The notes below the pieces were generated by a model, which was given only the letters and a program-made list of their open reading frames with translations, had not been told where the DNA came from and made no database searches. Shown in pieces: positions 34,374 to 42,672 of a DNA stretch of 64,000 nt (position 1 is the stretch's first letter; each line of letters starts with the position of its first letter). The DNA comes from Algoriphagus chordae (GTDB lineage: Bacteria > Bacteroidota > Bacteroidia > Cytophagales > Cyclobacteriaceae), in assembly GCF_003254055.1 (NCBI RefSeq), contig NZ_QKZT01000015.1:62001-126000 (forward strand), read 5' to 3'. Made by a program: the position numbers and the translations under genes.

Positions 34374-35410
34374 GCATGATCTATGAATGGAAGTTCAACT
34401 TCCTTTTCAAGTTCTGAAGATTTATAAATGGCTCGGATCAGCTCGACTGATTTCCGGGCCATTTTACCTTCCACCATTACTGGTTCATTTTTCGCAACAG
34501 CATTCAAATAATGCTCCCACTGGGCTTTGTGTAGTGCATGGCCTATTGCCATGGGATCGGCGGCGCCAGATCCAGCATTGGTATCCGCGATAATCGGCTC
34601 TGGCTCTTCTCCCTGAATACTCCATTGAATCAACTTACCAGCTTCCAACACAGCAGATCCATTTTTTCCAAAAATCTCCAGACGCTCTGGTAAACCTGGA
34701 TATAAAGCTGTAGAAGCTGTGATATTTCCCAAGGCTTTGTTTTCAAAAGTTACAAGGGCAGCACCCAAATCTTCACCTTCAATTGGATGTAAAGAGGTTT
34801 TTACTTTAGCAAAAACTGACTTCACATCGCCCATAATATCCAGTAAAAGATCAAAGGTATGAATACCCTGATTCATAAATGCTCCGCCGCCATCTCCTTC
34901 CAGTGTGCCTTTCCAGGGACTATTGCTGTAATATTCAGGAGCTCTGTACCAGTTGACATGTGCATTTCCCATAAGCAACTTTCCGAATTTACCTTCACGT
35001 ACAGCCGCTCTAAGCTTGAGATAATCAGCCGAGAATCTGTTCTGAAAAATAACTCCTAGCTTCACTCCATTCTCCTCACAGGCATCAATTAACTGATCTG
35101 CTCTTGCAAGATTAATTTCAATTGGCTTCTCGATCAGCAGATGTTTCCCAGCTTTTGCCGCCAACAAGCCCGCCTCCATATGATGACCACTTGCAGTACA
35201 AATACATACAATATCGAGTTCGGGATGAGTCAAAAAAGCAGCGAGATCGGAATAGGCATCAATACCAAATTTCTCCTGAGCAGCTTTTGCTCTCTCGGAG
35301 GAACTGCTACAAAGTGCAACCAGTTCAGCATTTTCGATTTCACTGATTGCATCTGCATGCTTTCCTGTGATCGCACCAGTTCCAATAATTCCAATTTTTA
35401 ATTTCCTCAT
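34370..35410 (-). CDS. Gfo/Idh/MocA-family NAD(P)-dependent oxidoreductase
   Basis: A 346-residue enzyme with an N-terminal Rossmann fold (IGIIGTGAITGKHADAI) and the family's EKP motif (LLIEKPIEINLARA, about residue 95), then NQGIHTFDLLLDIMGD with the conserved H.D. Members act on sugars and sugar acids. It overlaps the following (upstream) Ldh-family gene by 4 bases, so the two are co-expressed. No canonical pectin pathway step requires it, so its substrate within this locus is open. Confidence 0.88.
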   Translation of the reverse strand: MRKLKIGIIGTGAITGKHADAISEIENAELVALCSSSSERAKAAQEKFGIDAYSDLAAFLTHPELDIVCICTASGHHMEAGLLAAKAGKHLLIEKPIEINLARADQLIDACEENGVKLGVIFQNRFSADYLKLRAAVREGKFGKLLMGNAHVNWYRAPEYYSNSPWKGTLEGDGGGAFMNQGIHTFDLLLDIMGDVKSVFAKVKTSLHPIEGEDLGAALVTFENKALGNITASTALYPGLPERLEIFGKNGSAVLEAGKLIQWSIQGEEPEPIIADTNAGSGAADPMAIGHALHKAQWEHYLNAVAKNEPVMVEGKMARKSVELIRAIYKSSELEKEVELPFIDHA

Positions 35411-36420
35411 GAGTTCAATTCATTTTGAAGTTCAGCCCAGAGTTTCTCTGAGATCGGCACTCCATTATTAAGGTTTCTATTTCGGGTTTCTAAGGTGTTT
35501 TCTCCTGGATATCGAACCGATTTTTCACCGAAAGTACGTGAGCTTTTCAGATCGTCTATCAAGGCATCCGACTTAGTTTCTATCCAATCTCTGAGTTCAA
35601 GTTTGCGGGGATCAAAGCAAAGAAAAACCTGAGAGACAGCACTTTCATGCCCGGATTTCCCCACTTCATGAGAAGCATTTCCCCCGGAAAGCACAGCTGC
35701 AAGTAGATCTAAAACCATACTCAGGCCTGATCCTTTCCAAAGTCCAATCGGTAGTCCTAGAAGGTTATCGATTACAGTTCCAGGATCTTTGGTGAGGTTC
35801 CCCTTTTCATCAAATCCCGCTTCATAATCCATTAGCTCTCCTTTTGCTTTAGCTATGCTAAGCTTTCCGTAGGCAAACTGGGTAAAAGCCATATCCAAAA
35901 CTACTGGCCCCTTTTCACGGGGAATCGCAATCACTAGGGGATTATTGCCGATTTTAGGCTCGCTCCCACCCCAAGCTGGCATATTGGGAATTGTGTTGGT
36001 AAAGCAAATCCCAATGCACCCCGCCTCCACAGCCTGCCAACCGAAATTCCCGCCACGCATCCAGTGATTGGTGTTTTGTAAGGTCACACAGCTGATCCCA
36101 AATTCTTTGGAAAGCTGAATAGCTCGATTCATTGCAAAATCTGCATTGAGATTCCCCACTCCCTCTTGACCGTCCCATCGCTCAAACATGGCCAATTGGC
36201 TCAATGCAACAGGTTCCTTATCAGGATTGACCAAGCCCTTTTTTATAAAGTCCAGAAACAGAAAAAAGCGATTCGCTCCGTGAGAACGTACGCCATCTAG
36301 ATCTGCTTTTGCAAAAAGCACCGCACATCGATGTGCCCGTTCCTCTGTGAAACCGTACTTAAGTAATATTTCTTTCAGCGTACTGCTGAGTTTCTCAAAA
36401 GGAATTTGAAGATCAATCAT
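35407..36420 (-). CDS. Malate/L-lactate dehydrogenase-family oxidoreductase
   Basis: A 337-residue enzyme of the LDH2 fold, which includes ureidoglycolate, sulfolactate and 2,3-diketo-L-gulonate (DlgD/YiaK) reductases. Family features are FAKADLDGVRSHGANRFFLFLDFI, NTNHWMRGGNFGWQA with the catalytic His, CFTNTIPNMPAWGG, GNNPLVIAIP and KGSGLSMVLDLLAAVLSGG. In E. coli, DlgD lies beside a TRAP transporter, as here, but in this locus a uronate-derived substrate is also possible. It overlaps the Gfo/Idh gene by 4 bases. Confidence 0.88.
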   Translation of the reverse strand: MIDLQIPFEKLSSTLKEILLKYGFTEERAHRCAVLFAKADLDGVRSHGANRFFLFLDFIKKGLVNPDKEPVALSQLAMFERWDGQEGVGNLNADFAMNRAIQLSKEFGISCVTLQNTNHWMRGGNFGWQAVEAGCIGICFTNTIPNMPAWGGSEPKIGNNPLVIAIPREKGPVVLDMAFTQFAYGKLSIAKAKGELMDYEAGFDEKGNLTKDPGTVIDNLLGLPIGLWKGSGLSMVLDLLAAVLSGGNASHEVGKSGHESAVSQVFLCFDPRKLELRDWIETKSDALIDDLKSSRTFGEKSVRYPGENTLETRNRNLNNGVPISEKLWAELQNELNS

Positions 36421-36551
36421 TGAAAAATAGGGGTCTAAGTCTGATATCCTCTAAGATAAATTCTACGATTCAATTTTGCTTGCTTTCAAAAAACTATTTA
36501 GACAAACAGCCAGAACAACAATTGAAATAATTCTGGGACCTAATCCCAAAA

Positions 36552-36935
36552 TCAAATCATTGGAACGGCACGTTTGCACAATTGCACAGCTAATCCCCAA
36601 GGGTCTTTTACCATCACCAAATGAGAACCATCAGGCAAAATATCATCAGAAATCAGAGTTGAACCAGCTTCCACCAATCGATCTCTATCTGCATTTGGAT
36701 CTTCTGAAACCAGGGCTAGGTGAACAGCCAGTGGGTGCAAAGCCGCAAAATCCAGCGTTTCCCCTTTTGGGTTTGAGTAAATCTCTATCATCACCGTTCC
36801 ACTATCATCTGCCAGAAAAGTCATAAAGGGGGATTCTGTCATTTTCTTGACAACTTTCAAACCGAGATGCTTTTCATACCAAATGGCCGCCGCTGGCGCA
36901 TCGCTCACATTGAGCGCAAAATGTTCAAATTTCAT
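36552..36935 (-). CDS. VOC-fold (glyoxalase-like) protein
   Basis: A 127-residue protein of the vicinal-oxygen-chelate fold: EHFALNVSDAPAAAIWYEKHLGLKVV at the N-terminus and VMVKDPWGLAVQLCKR near the end, with His and Glu positions that could bind metal. Such proteins include dioxygenases, isomerases and glyoxalases; the reaction here is unknown. It lies between the esterase fusion (45-base gap) and the Ldh-family gene in the same direction, so it may act on a sugar-acid intermediate. Confidence 0.8.
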   Translation of the reverse strand: MKFEHFALNVSDAPAAAIWYEKHLGLKVVKKMTESPFMTFLADDSGTVMIEIYSNPKGETLDFAALHPLAVHLALVSEDPNADRDRLVEAGSTLISDDILPDGSHLVMVKDPWGLAVQLCKRAVPMI

Positions 36936-36980
36936 ATTTTACTAGATTATAAATTCAATAAGTAAGAACGAGAATCAATT

Positions 36981-38867
36981 TCAAAATACTTTCTCTAAAA
37001 ACCCAAGACTTGTATTTACTGCAGTTTCAAGCCAGGTATCATACAACCAAAAAGGGTGTGGTGAATCCGGAAAAGTATGAACTTCAGTATATACTCCATG
37101 TTTATTTAATTTGACGATCAACTCATCTCGCCCCGCGTGGAATCTTGGATACTGTGAATTGATAAAAAGTGTAGGCTTGAATACTGGTGATGGCAGATAC
37201 AAAGGAGAGGCAGCATCCCAAATTTCCGGCTTTTGTTCGTAAGTTCCTCCAAGCCACTCGGAAGCTACTTGTCCTTCGGCAGATTCGGGATGATGAAAAG
37301 CCAAAACTCCATCCATATCTATAATCGCCTGAATTTCAGCCGTCGATTCCAAACTGGTCACACCTTCATATTCCCGAGTATTTGTCATTCCCACCAAAGC
37401 TGCGATTTGGCCTCCCGCAGGACTACCGGAGATTGCCATGCGGCTGGTATCAATTCCGAACTCATTCGCATGAACCTTCAGCCATCGAATCGCTTCTTTC
37501 ACATCATGGATTGCTGCGGGGTATTGCGCCTCCGGCGAAAGTCTATACTCTACGACAGCAGTGACAAAGCCACGTTCTGCTAATGCAATAGCCATGGGAA
37601 TCTGAAGCTCTTTGTCCCCTGATTTCCAACCTCCACCATGAACCATGACGATTCCGGGTCTAGGCGATTCTGCACTATTTGGAAAAAAAACGTCCAACTG
37701 CAGCTTTCTATATCCCAGCTCTTTGTAGACATGTCCCCTACTTTCAGTGACAGCCTCGCTTTCCCAAGTTTCAATAGGTTTGATCTGAGGAAAATTCTTG
37801 ACATCCTTTTTCCATGCATCCTCCAGATTGAAGGAACTGTCTTTTTGATAGCCAAACCAGCGATTCCCATAGTAGTCCGCATCGATGGTTTTCCCAGAGA
37901 AGATCAGGTCCTTGCTATAGTATTTCAGCTCATCTTCGCTTAATTGATGCGACCATTCCACCCGTGAAGCCGGATTAGCACCAACTCCAACACTTCCATA
38001 TTCTGCATAGAAAACAGTATGCTCAGCATCCTGCCGACTCCAATTATGCCAGCCTTCAGGCAAAATATGTTCTGCCATTTCTGTGTTGATGAAAACCGTT
38101 TTGGCAAAATCCCGCCAAGGTCTCCCAAGATATACTTTGGTCACTCCTTCAGCAGCTGTGAGTTTGCAGTTTTTAAACACATAGCCATACGCTACCCATT
38201 CAGGAGTAGAAGCGGCAGTGATGTAGGAATCTGATTTGGAGTGAATCTCACAATTTTCAAAAAGTGCTGTGGCTGAGCCAAAGATAAAATCAGTAGTGCC
38301 TTCGATATAGCAATTCTTATAGAGTTGGCGGGAGTTTTCGCCCGAGGCAAACATCGTATCCTGATCGCCCAGAAAGCGACAATTCTCGAAAACCAAACGA
38401 TCTCCCTCAGCATGCAGCGCAACCGCCTGCCCAACAGGCCCAGCTGTATTTTGAATCGTAAGATTTTTGAAAGTCAGTGAACTCCCAAGAACTTTCAGGG
38501 TATAGGTCTCAAAAGTCCCCATATTATTTTTGGCAGCAAAATCATCGTAAGTAATGATAGTAGTCTCAGGACTTTCGCCTACAAAAGTCACATTCGTCAC
38601 AGGCCCGAGAATCGTCAGCTTTTCTTTATAAACACCTGCTTTGATATAAACTATCAGTGGTTTGGGGAGGTAAACCCGAATAGCATCCAGCGCTTCACCT
38701 ATGGTTTTGAAATGACCAGAACCATCCTGCGCCACAACAATATCATGTTCAACTTTGCCCTTCAGCGTTTCAGAATCTAAAGGCTCAATTTTGATCTCAG
38801 AAACTTGCGAAAAAGTAGGATTCTGCAATGTGATGATAAAAAGTAGCCAGAGACAAATTGATTTCAT
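36981..38867 (-). CDS. Pectin methylesterase (CE8) fused to an alpha/beta-hydrolase domain
   Basis: A secreted 628-residue protein (signal MKSICLWLLFIITLQNPTFS). Residues about 40-350 form a CE8 beta-helix with the catalytic set GPVGQAVAL, GDQDTMF, GTTDFIFG and YLGRPWRDF, expected to remove methyl groups from homogalacturonan. Residues about 375-628 form an esterase domain of the HSL/BD-FAE type with MVHGGGWKSGD (oxyanion) and DSPHPFWLYD (His). At the nucleophile elbow the sequence is GSPAGG, with Pro483 where GxSAGG has the serine, so this domain is probably inactive or altered. It lies in the pectin operon between the CE12 and VOC genes. Confidence 0.9.
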   Translation of the reverse strand: MKSICLWLLFIITLQNPTFSQVSEIKIEPLDSETLKGKVEHDIVVAQDGSGHFKTIGEALDAIRVYLPKPLIVYIKAGVYKEKLTILGPVTNVTFVGESPETTIITYDDFAAKNNMGTFETYTLKVLGSSLTFKNLTIQNTAGPVGQAVALHAEGDRLVFENCRFLGDQDTMFASGENSRQLYKNCYIEGTTDFIFGSATALFENCEIHSKSDSYITAASTPEWVAYGYVFKNCKLTAAEGVTKVYLGRPWRDFAKTVFINTEMAEHILPEGWHNWSRQDAEHTVFYAEYGSVGVGANPASRVEWSHQLSEDELKYYSKDLIFSGKTIDADYYGNRWFGYQKDSSFNLEDAWKKDVKNFPQIKPIETWESEAVTESRGHVYKELGYRKLQLDVFFPNSAESPRPGIVMVHGGGWKSGDKELQIPMAIALAERGFVTAVVEYRLSPEAQYPAAIHDVKEAIRWLKVHANEFGIDTSRMAISGSPAGGQIAALVGMTNTREYEGVTSLESTAEIQAIIDMDGVLAFHHPESAEGQVASEWLGGTYEQKPEIWDAASPLYLPSPVFKPTLFINSQYPRFHAGRDELIVKLNKHGVYTEVHTFPDSPHPFWLYDTWLETAVNTSLGFLEKVF

Positions 38868-38940
38868 GAGGCAATTTAAGATTTGAAATTTTCTACCAAT
38901 AAAGAGGGAAAAGCAATCTAGAATATGTTAAAATTTATAA

Positions 38941-38992
38941 TTGAGGCCACTTCAGCCTGTCCCGCCTGTGCGGGAGTCATCGGTCTTCCGAC
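38941..38992 (-). repeat. Dispersed intergenic repeat with GC hairpin
   Basis: Read on the minus strand: GGAAGACCGATGAC, then the hairpin TCCCGC-ACAG-GCGGGA, then CTGAAGTGGCC. The outer parts match 21041-21070. It lies between two pectin genes. Confidence 0.5.
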
Positions 38993-39048
38993 CAGATAAG
39001 CAAAGAATCTAAGGCAACTGGCATCATTGCGGATAAACACATTTAAAA

Positions 39049-39801
39049 TCAATCCTTCAGAAACTTCACTAACTCGGGTAACTCGCGCCTTAACTCTTCC
39101 ACCGCCAAGTCACTTACTTTGAAAGCTCCTGTTGGCGAGAGATGCGTATTATCTTCGCGCCCTTCTGGAAAATGGGAATAATCTCCAGGACGATAATGGA
39201 GAAACAATTCCTTTGATTTCTCCAGGCCAAATTGCTCAATCATTTCAATAGTCTTCATATGTAAATCGAAAAGTGGAACTTCCATTTCCGCCGCCACTTC
39301 CCGTACCACCACGGAATATCTTCCATGGGTATCCACTAGATTTCCATTTTCATCGAAACTCCTTCTGGAAATCGGCGTTGCCAAGACTGGTTTTCCTTCT
39401 TTTTCTCTTACCTCCTCGACATACCGGATGAGATTATCACGGTAAGTAGAATCCGCAAATGCATAGCGATCTTCAGAATTGATTTTCTGATCATTGTGAC
39501 CAAACTCAACAATGACATAATCACCTGGCTTGATTCGATCCATCACCACATCCCAACGTCCCTCATCACGGAAACTCTTCGTACTTCTGCCGTTCATTGC
39601 ATGGTTTTCGAAGCGAATTCCTTCCTTGAAATACAAGGGAAAAACCTGCCCCCATCCTTTCTCAGGATTACTTCCAGCGTAAGGCTTGTCCGCCATCGTC
39701 GAATCTCCGACTAGGAAAAAAGTAATTTCCTCCTCGGCATGCTGAAATGCTGCGAGGGTAAAAACTATGACAGCGAAAATGATCAATTTGATATGTTTCA
39801 T
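39049..39801 (-). CDS. Rhamnogalacturonan acetylesterase (CE12, SGNH hydrolase)
   Basis: Secreted esterase (signal MKHIKLIIFAVIVFTLAAFQ) of 250 residues that removes acetyl groups from rhamnogalacturonan. SGNH blocks are visible: FLVGDSTMAD (Ser), NHAMNGRSTKSF (Gly), YVIVEFGHNDQK (Asn) and EDNTHLSPTGA (Asp-His). It lies 179 bases downstream of the GH28 gene in the same direction. Confidence 0.93.
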   Translation of the reverse strand: MKHIKLIIFAVIVFTLAAFQHAEEEITFFLVGDSTMADKPYAGSNPEKGWGQVFPLYFKEGIRFENHAMNGRSTKSFRDEGRWDVVMDRIKPGDYVIVEFGHNDQKINSEDRYAFADSTYRDNLIRYVEEVREKEGKPVLATPISRRSFDENGNLVDTHGRYSVVVREVAAEMEVPLFDLHMKTIEMIEQFGLEKSKELFLHYRPGDYSHFPEGREDNTHLSPTGAFKVSDLAVEELRRELPELVKFLKD

Positions 39802-39863
39802 TTATTTTCTCCGGATAAATGCGTGATTTCAATTCTTTCAAGCAATTAGGTTTGAATGTAAGA

Positions 39864-39897
39864 AATTCCCCCTTGAACCTTTTAGAAAGGGGGAATT
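39864..39897. repeat. Palindrome between CE12 and GH28 genes
   Basis: AATTCCCCCTT and AAGGGGGAATT form perfect 11-base arms around a 12-base loop. There is no T-run on either side, so it is more likely a processing or stabilising hairpin or a dispersed repeat than a simple terminator. Confidence 0.6.
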
Positions 39898-39980
39898 GCC
39901 TAAACTGAACCTCAAAACTTGTCGACAATCTCTACTGCTTAATACAAATAGCTGACCTGTTGCCGCTTATGGACTGTCAC

Positions 39981-41663
39981 TTATTTGAGTTTTACAGCCG
40001 TTTCCAAAGCCCCATTCCCTATAGAAATCTCAGAAGCAGATTTGAAATCCTTCTTATCAAATGTGATGTTGGAGGACTTGCTGCCCAGAACCCTAACTGG
40101 AGCTTTTCCATTTTCCTCAAATGAAAAATCAGTCACCGTCACTCCATCACTATTGTAAATTGTTAGTGGAGTATCTTTTGTCCCTAGCACTTTCACGTTT
40201 TTCAAAATCAACCCTGATGCATCAATCGCTGTAATTCCTTTTTCTGCTTCCAACACTGAGTTTTCCAAACTCACATTCTCCAGCTTCATCTCAGGGAGTC
40301 CCATGAAAAATCCAGCCACACCAGAACCAGAAGCATAAATATTCTTCATGCTGATATTTCTAAAAGAGGGGGTTTCTTCATTCACTGGAACCAAAACCTC
40401 ATCTCTAGCTTCATCATCCGCACTTTGATCATCCTCTAAAATCGGGGAATTACCGCTGTAAAACATATTGAAGCGGATAGCTTCTGCAGGAATGTCAATC
40501 ATGTGGATATTTGAAATCCAGATATTCTCCACTATCCCCCCTCTTCCGCGGGTACTTTTGAATCGTAAACCAACGTCAGTTCCAATGAAGGTACAATCCG
40601 ATACATGTACATTTCTCACGCCTCCAGACATCTCGCTTCCTACCACAAATCCTCCGTGAGCATGGTACACGATGTTATTTTTTACGATCACATTTTCCGT
40701 AGGAACACCCCTATCACGACCGTCCTTATCCTTACCAGATTTGAAGCACATCGCATCATCTCCCACATCGAAGGTGTTATTGTAAATCAGCACATTTTTG
40801 CAGGACTCCAGATCCAACCCATCGCCATTTTGCGAATACCAAGGATTACGAACATTCAGATTCCGTATGATCACATCCTCGCTCATCAGCGGGTGAATAT
40901 TCCATGCTGGGGAATTCTGGAAAGTCGGGCCATCCAATAATACCCGCTTGCTTTCTCTGATGCTCACCATCACAGGACGAAGAAAATCCTTCATCTTTTC
41001 CAGTTCAGCGCGGTCTTTTGTATCTGGTACATTGAAACTGCTACTTGCATTGTATCCGTCCAAAGAAGCCTGAGTTGGAAACCACATCTGCCCCTTGTCA
41101 TCTAAAACTCCACCTGATTTCACCAATGACTTCCACTGTGCTTCTGTCATTTTACCTTTCTTTACAAATCTCCAGGCATCGCCATTTCCGTCGATGGTTC
41201 CTTTACCTGTAATCGCAATATTTTCTACCTGAAAAGCATTTATTGGAGAAATACAACGAACGGTATTCAAGCCTTCAAAACTTGTCTCTATCAATGGATA
41301 ATCGTCAAAATCTCTGCTAAATAGAATCAACGCCCCATCTTCCAGATGAAGATTGACATTACTCAACAAGGTAATCGGACCTGTCAACCAAACTCCTCTT
41401 GGTACGACAACTTTGCCGCCACCTTTAGCATTTACAGCTTCGACGGCAGCTTTAAAGGCCTCCGAATTCTTGAATACACCGTCCCCTTTCGCACCATATT
41501 CTGTGATGTTTTTCTCAAAATCAGGAAAGCTTGTTTCCTTCACTCTCGGCATGTCGAATTCTATTCCATCGTACATACTTTCCAGACTTTGCTGCGCAAA
41601 AGCTGAAGAAAAGCAAAAAGTCAGCAGTAGCAAAAGGGCGGACTTAAGTAATTTCAGGTTCAT
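39981..41663 (-). CDS. GH28 polygalacturonase
   Basis: Secreted (signal MNLKLLKSALLLLLTFCFSSAFA) 560-residue beta-helix enzyme hydrolysing galacturonan or rhamnogalacturonan backbones. Catalytic motifs are NGDGLDLESC, FDVGDDAMCFKSG (Asp pair) and HGGFVVGSEMSGGV (His). The N-terminal segment NITEYGAKGDGVFKNSEAFKAAVEA is typical of bacterial exo-acting members. It lies 35 bases downstream of the second pectinesterase in the depolymerase gene run. Confidence 0.95.
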   Translation of the reverse strand: MNLKLLKSALLLLLTFCFSSAFAQQSLESMYDGIEFDMPRVKETSFPDFEKNITEYGAKGDGVFKNSEAFKAAVEAVNAKGGGKVVVPRGVWLTGPITLLSNVNLHLEDGALILFSRDFDDYPLIETSFEGLNTVRCISPINAFQVENIAITGKGTIDGNGDAWRFVKKGKMTEAQWKSLVKSGGVLDDKGQMWFPTQASLDGYNASSSFNVPDTKDRAELEKMKDFLRPVMVSIRESKRVLLDGPTFQNSPAWNIHPLMSEDVIIRNLNVRNPWYSQNGDGLDLESCKNVLIYNNTFDVGDDAMCFKSGKDKDGRDRGVPTENVIVKNNIVYHAHGGFVVGSEMSGGVRNVHVSDCTFIGTDVGLRFKSTRGRGGIVENIWISNIHMIDIPAEAIRFNMFYSGNSPILEDDQSADDEARDEVLVPVNEETPSFRNISMKNIYASGSGVAGFFMGLPEMKLENVSLENSVLEAEKGITAIDASGLILKNVKVLGTKDTPLTIYNSDGVTVTDFSFEENGKAPVRVLGSKSSNITFDKKDFKSASEISIGNGALETAVKLK

Positions 41664-41698
41664 ATTTTGGGTAGTTAATTAGTTCTGTGTTTGATTAT

Positions 41699-42670
41699 CT
41701 ATCGTATTCTCTCAGTTGGATCCCAGCCGTCTGCGCCAGCCAAAACCGCTATGACGCTATATTTAGTGGCTTCCTCTTTTGTCAGTTGATTAGCCCATGA
41801 GGCCCGCTCGGAAGCATTTGCTCCAGGGCCCGCAGATCCATATTCTGCATAAAAAGAAGTCTTCGCAGCATTTGGTTTGTTCCAATTATGCCAACCTTCT
41901 GGTTTGATATGAGCTCCCATTTCCGTATTGATATAGACTGTCTGAGCATAATCTCGCCAAGGTCTGCCGAGATAAACAGAAGCTGCTTCGCCATCACTCG
42001 TCAGCTTGCAATCAATAAAGACAAAGCCATATTCAGTAGCTTCCTCAGTTGATGCTGCCGTCACGTATCCTCCGCCTTTTTTGGAAAAAATCTCACAGTT
42101 TTCAAAGACAGCTGTGGACCAACCGAAGATAAAATCGACTGTTCCTTCAATATAGCAATCCTTGTAATATTGTCGACTGCGATCTCCATGTGGGTAAAGT
42201 GTATCCTGAAAACCGAGAAACCTGCACTTCTCAAACACTACTTTGTCGCCATCCACGCGTACTGCTACAGCTTGACCAACTGGGCCAGAAGAATTCTCGA
42301 AAGTGATATTCTTAGCATAAAATCCATCTCCAAAGACATAGAAACTTGTCGATCCGGTTGTGCCCATTTCTTCGCCAAACTTGTTTTTCTTTTGGGCAAA
42401 ATCATCATATGTCAACACGGTGCTTTCAGCATTTTCACCGATAAGAGACACATTTGTTTTGGAGGCAGCCAGTACCAATTTCTCTTTATAACTACCGGGC
42501 TTCAGCAGGATTCGAGTTTCATTTTTCCTGAAATCCGGGACAGCATCAAATGCTTCCTGAACGGTATAAAAATCTCCAGAGCCATCCTTTGCCACCACAA
42601 AATCAAATTCCTGAGCGGAAACAAAACCGCTCAGGAAAATCATAAACAAATAGACAATAGGTTTTATCAT
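41699..42670 (-). CDS. Pectin methylesterase (CE8)
   Basis: Secreted 323-residue enzyme (signal MIKPIVYLFMIFLSGFVSA). CE8 motifs are GPVGQAVAVRV, GFQDTLYP, GTVDFIFGWS and YLGRPWRDYAQTVYINTEMG. It prepares pectin for GH28 by removing methyl esters. It is closely similar in pattern to the CE8 half of the fusion at 36981-38867, so the locus carries two such domains. Only 2 bases separate it from the GH105 gene. Confidence 0.95.
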   Translation of the reverse strand: MIKPIVYLFMIFLSGFVSAQEFDFVVAKDGSGDFYTVQEAFDAVPDFRKNETRILLKPGSYKEKLVLAASKTNVSLIGENAESTVLTYDDFAQKKNKFGEEMGTTGSTSFYVFGDGFYAKNITFENSSGPVGQAVAVRVDGDKVVFEKCRFLGFQDTLYPHGDRSRQYYKDCYIEGTVDFIFGWSTAVFENCEIFSKKGGGYVTAASTEEATEYGFVFIDCKLTSDGEAASVYLGRPWRDYAQTVYINTEMGAHIKPEGWHNWNKPNAAKTSFYAEYGSAGPGANASERASWANQLTKEEATKYSVIAVLAGADGWDPTERIR

Positions 42671-42672
42671 GA

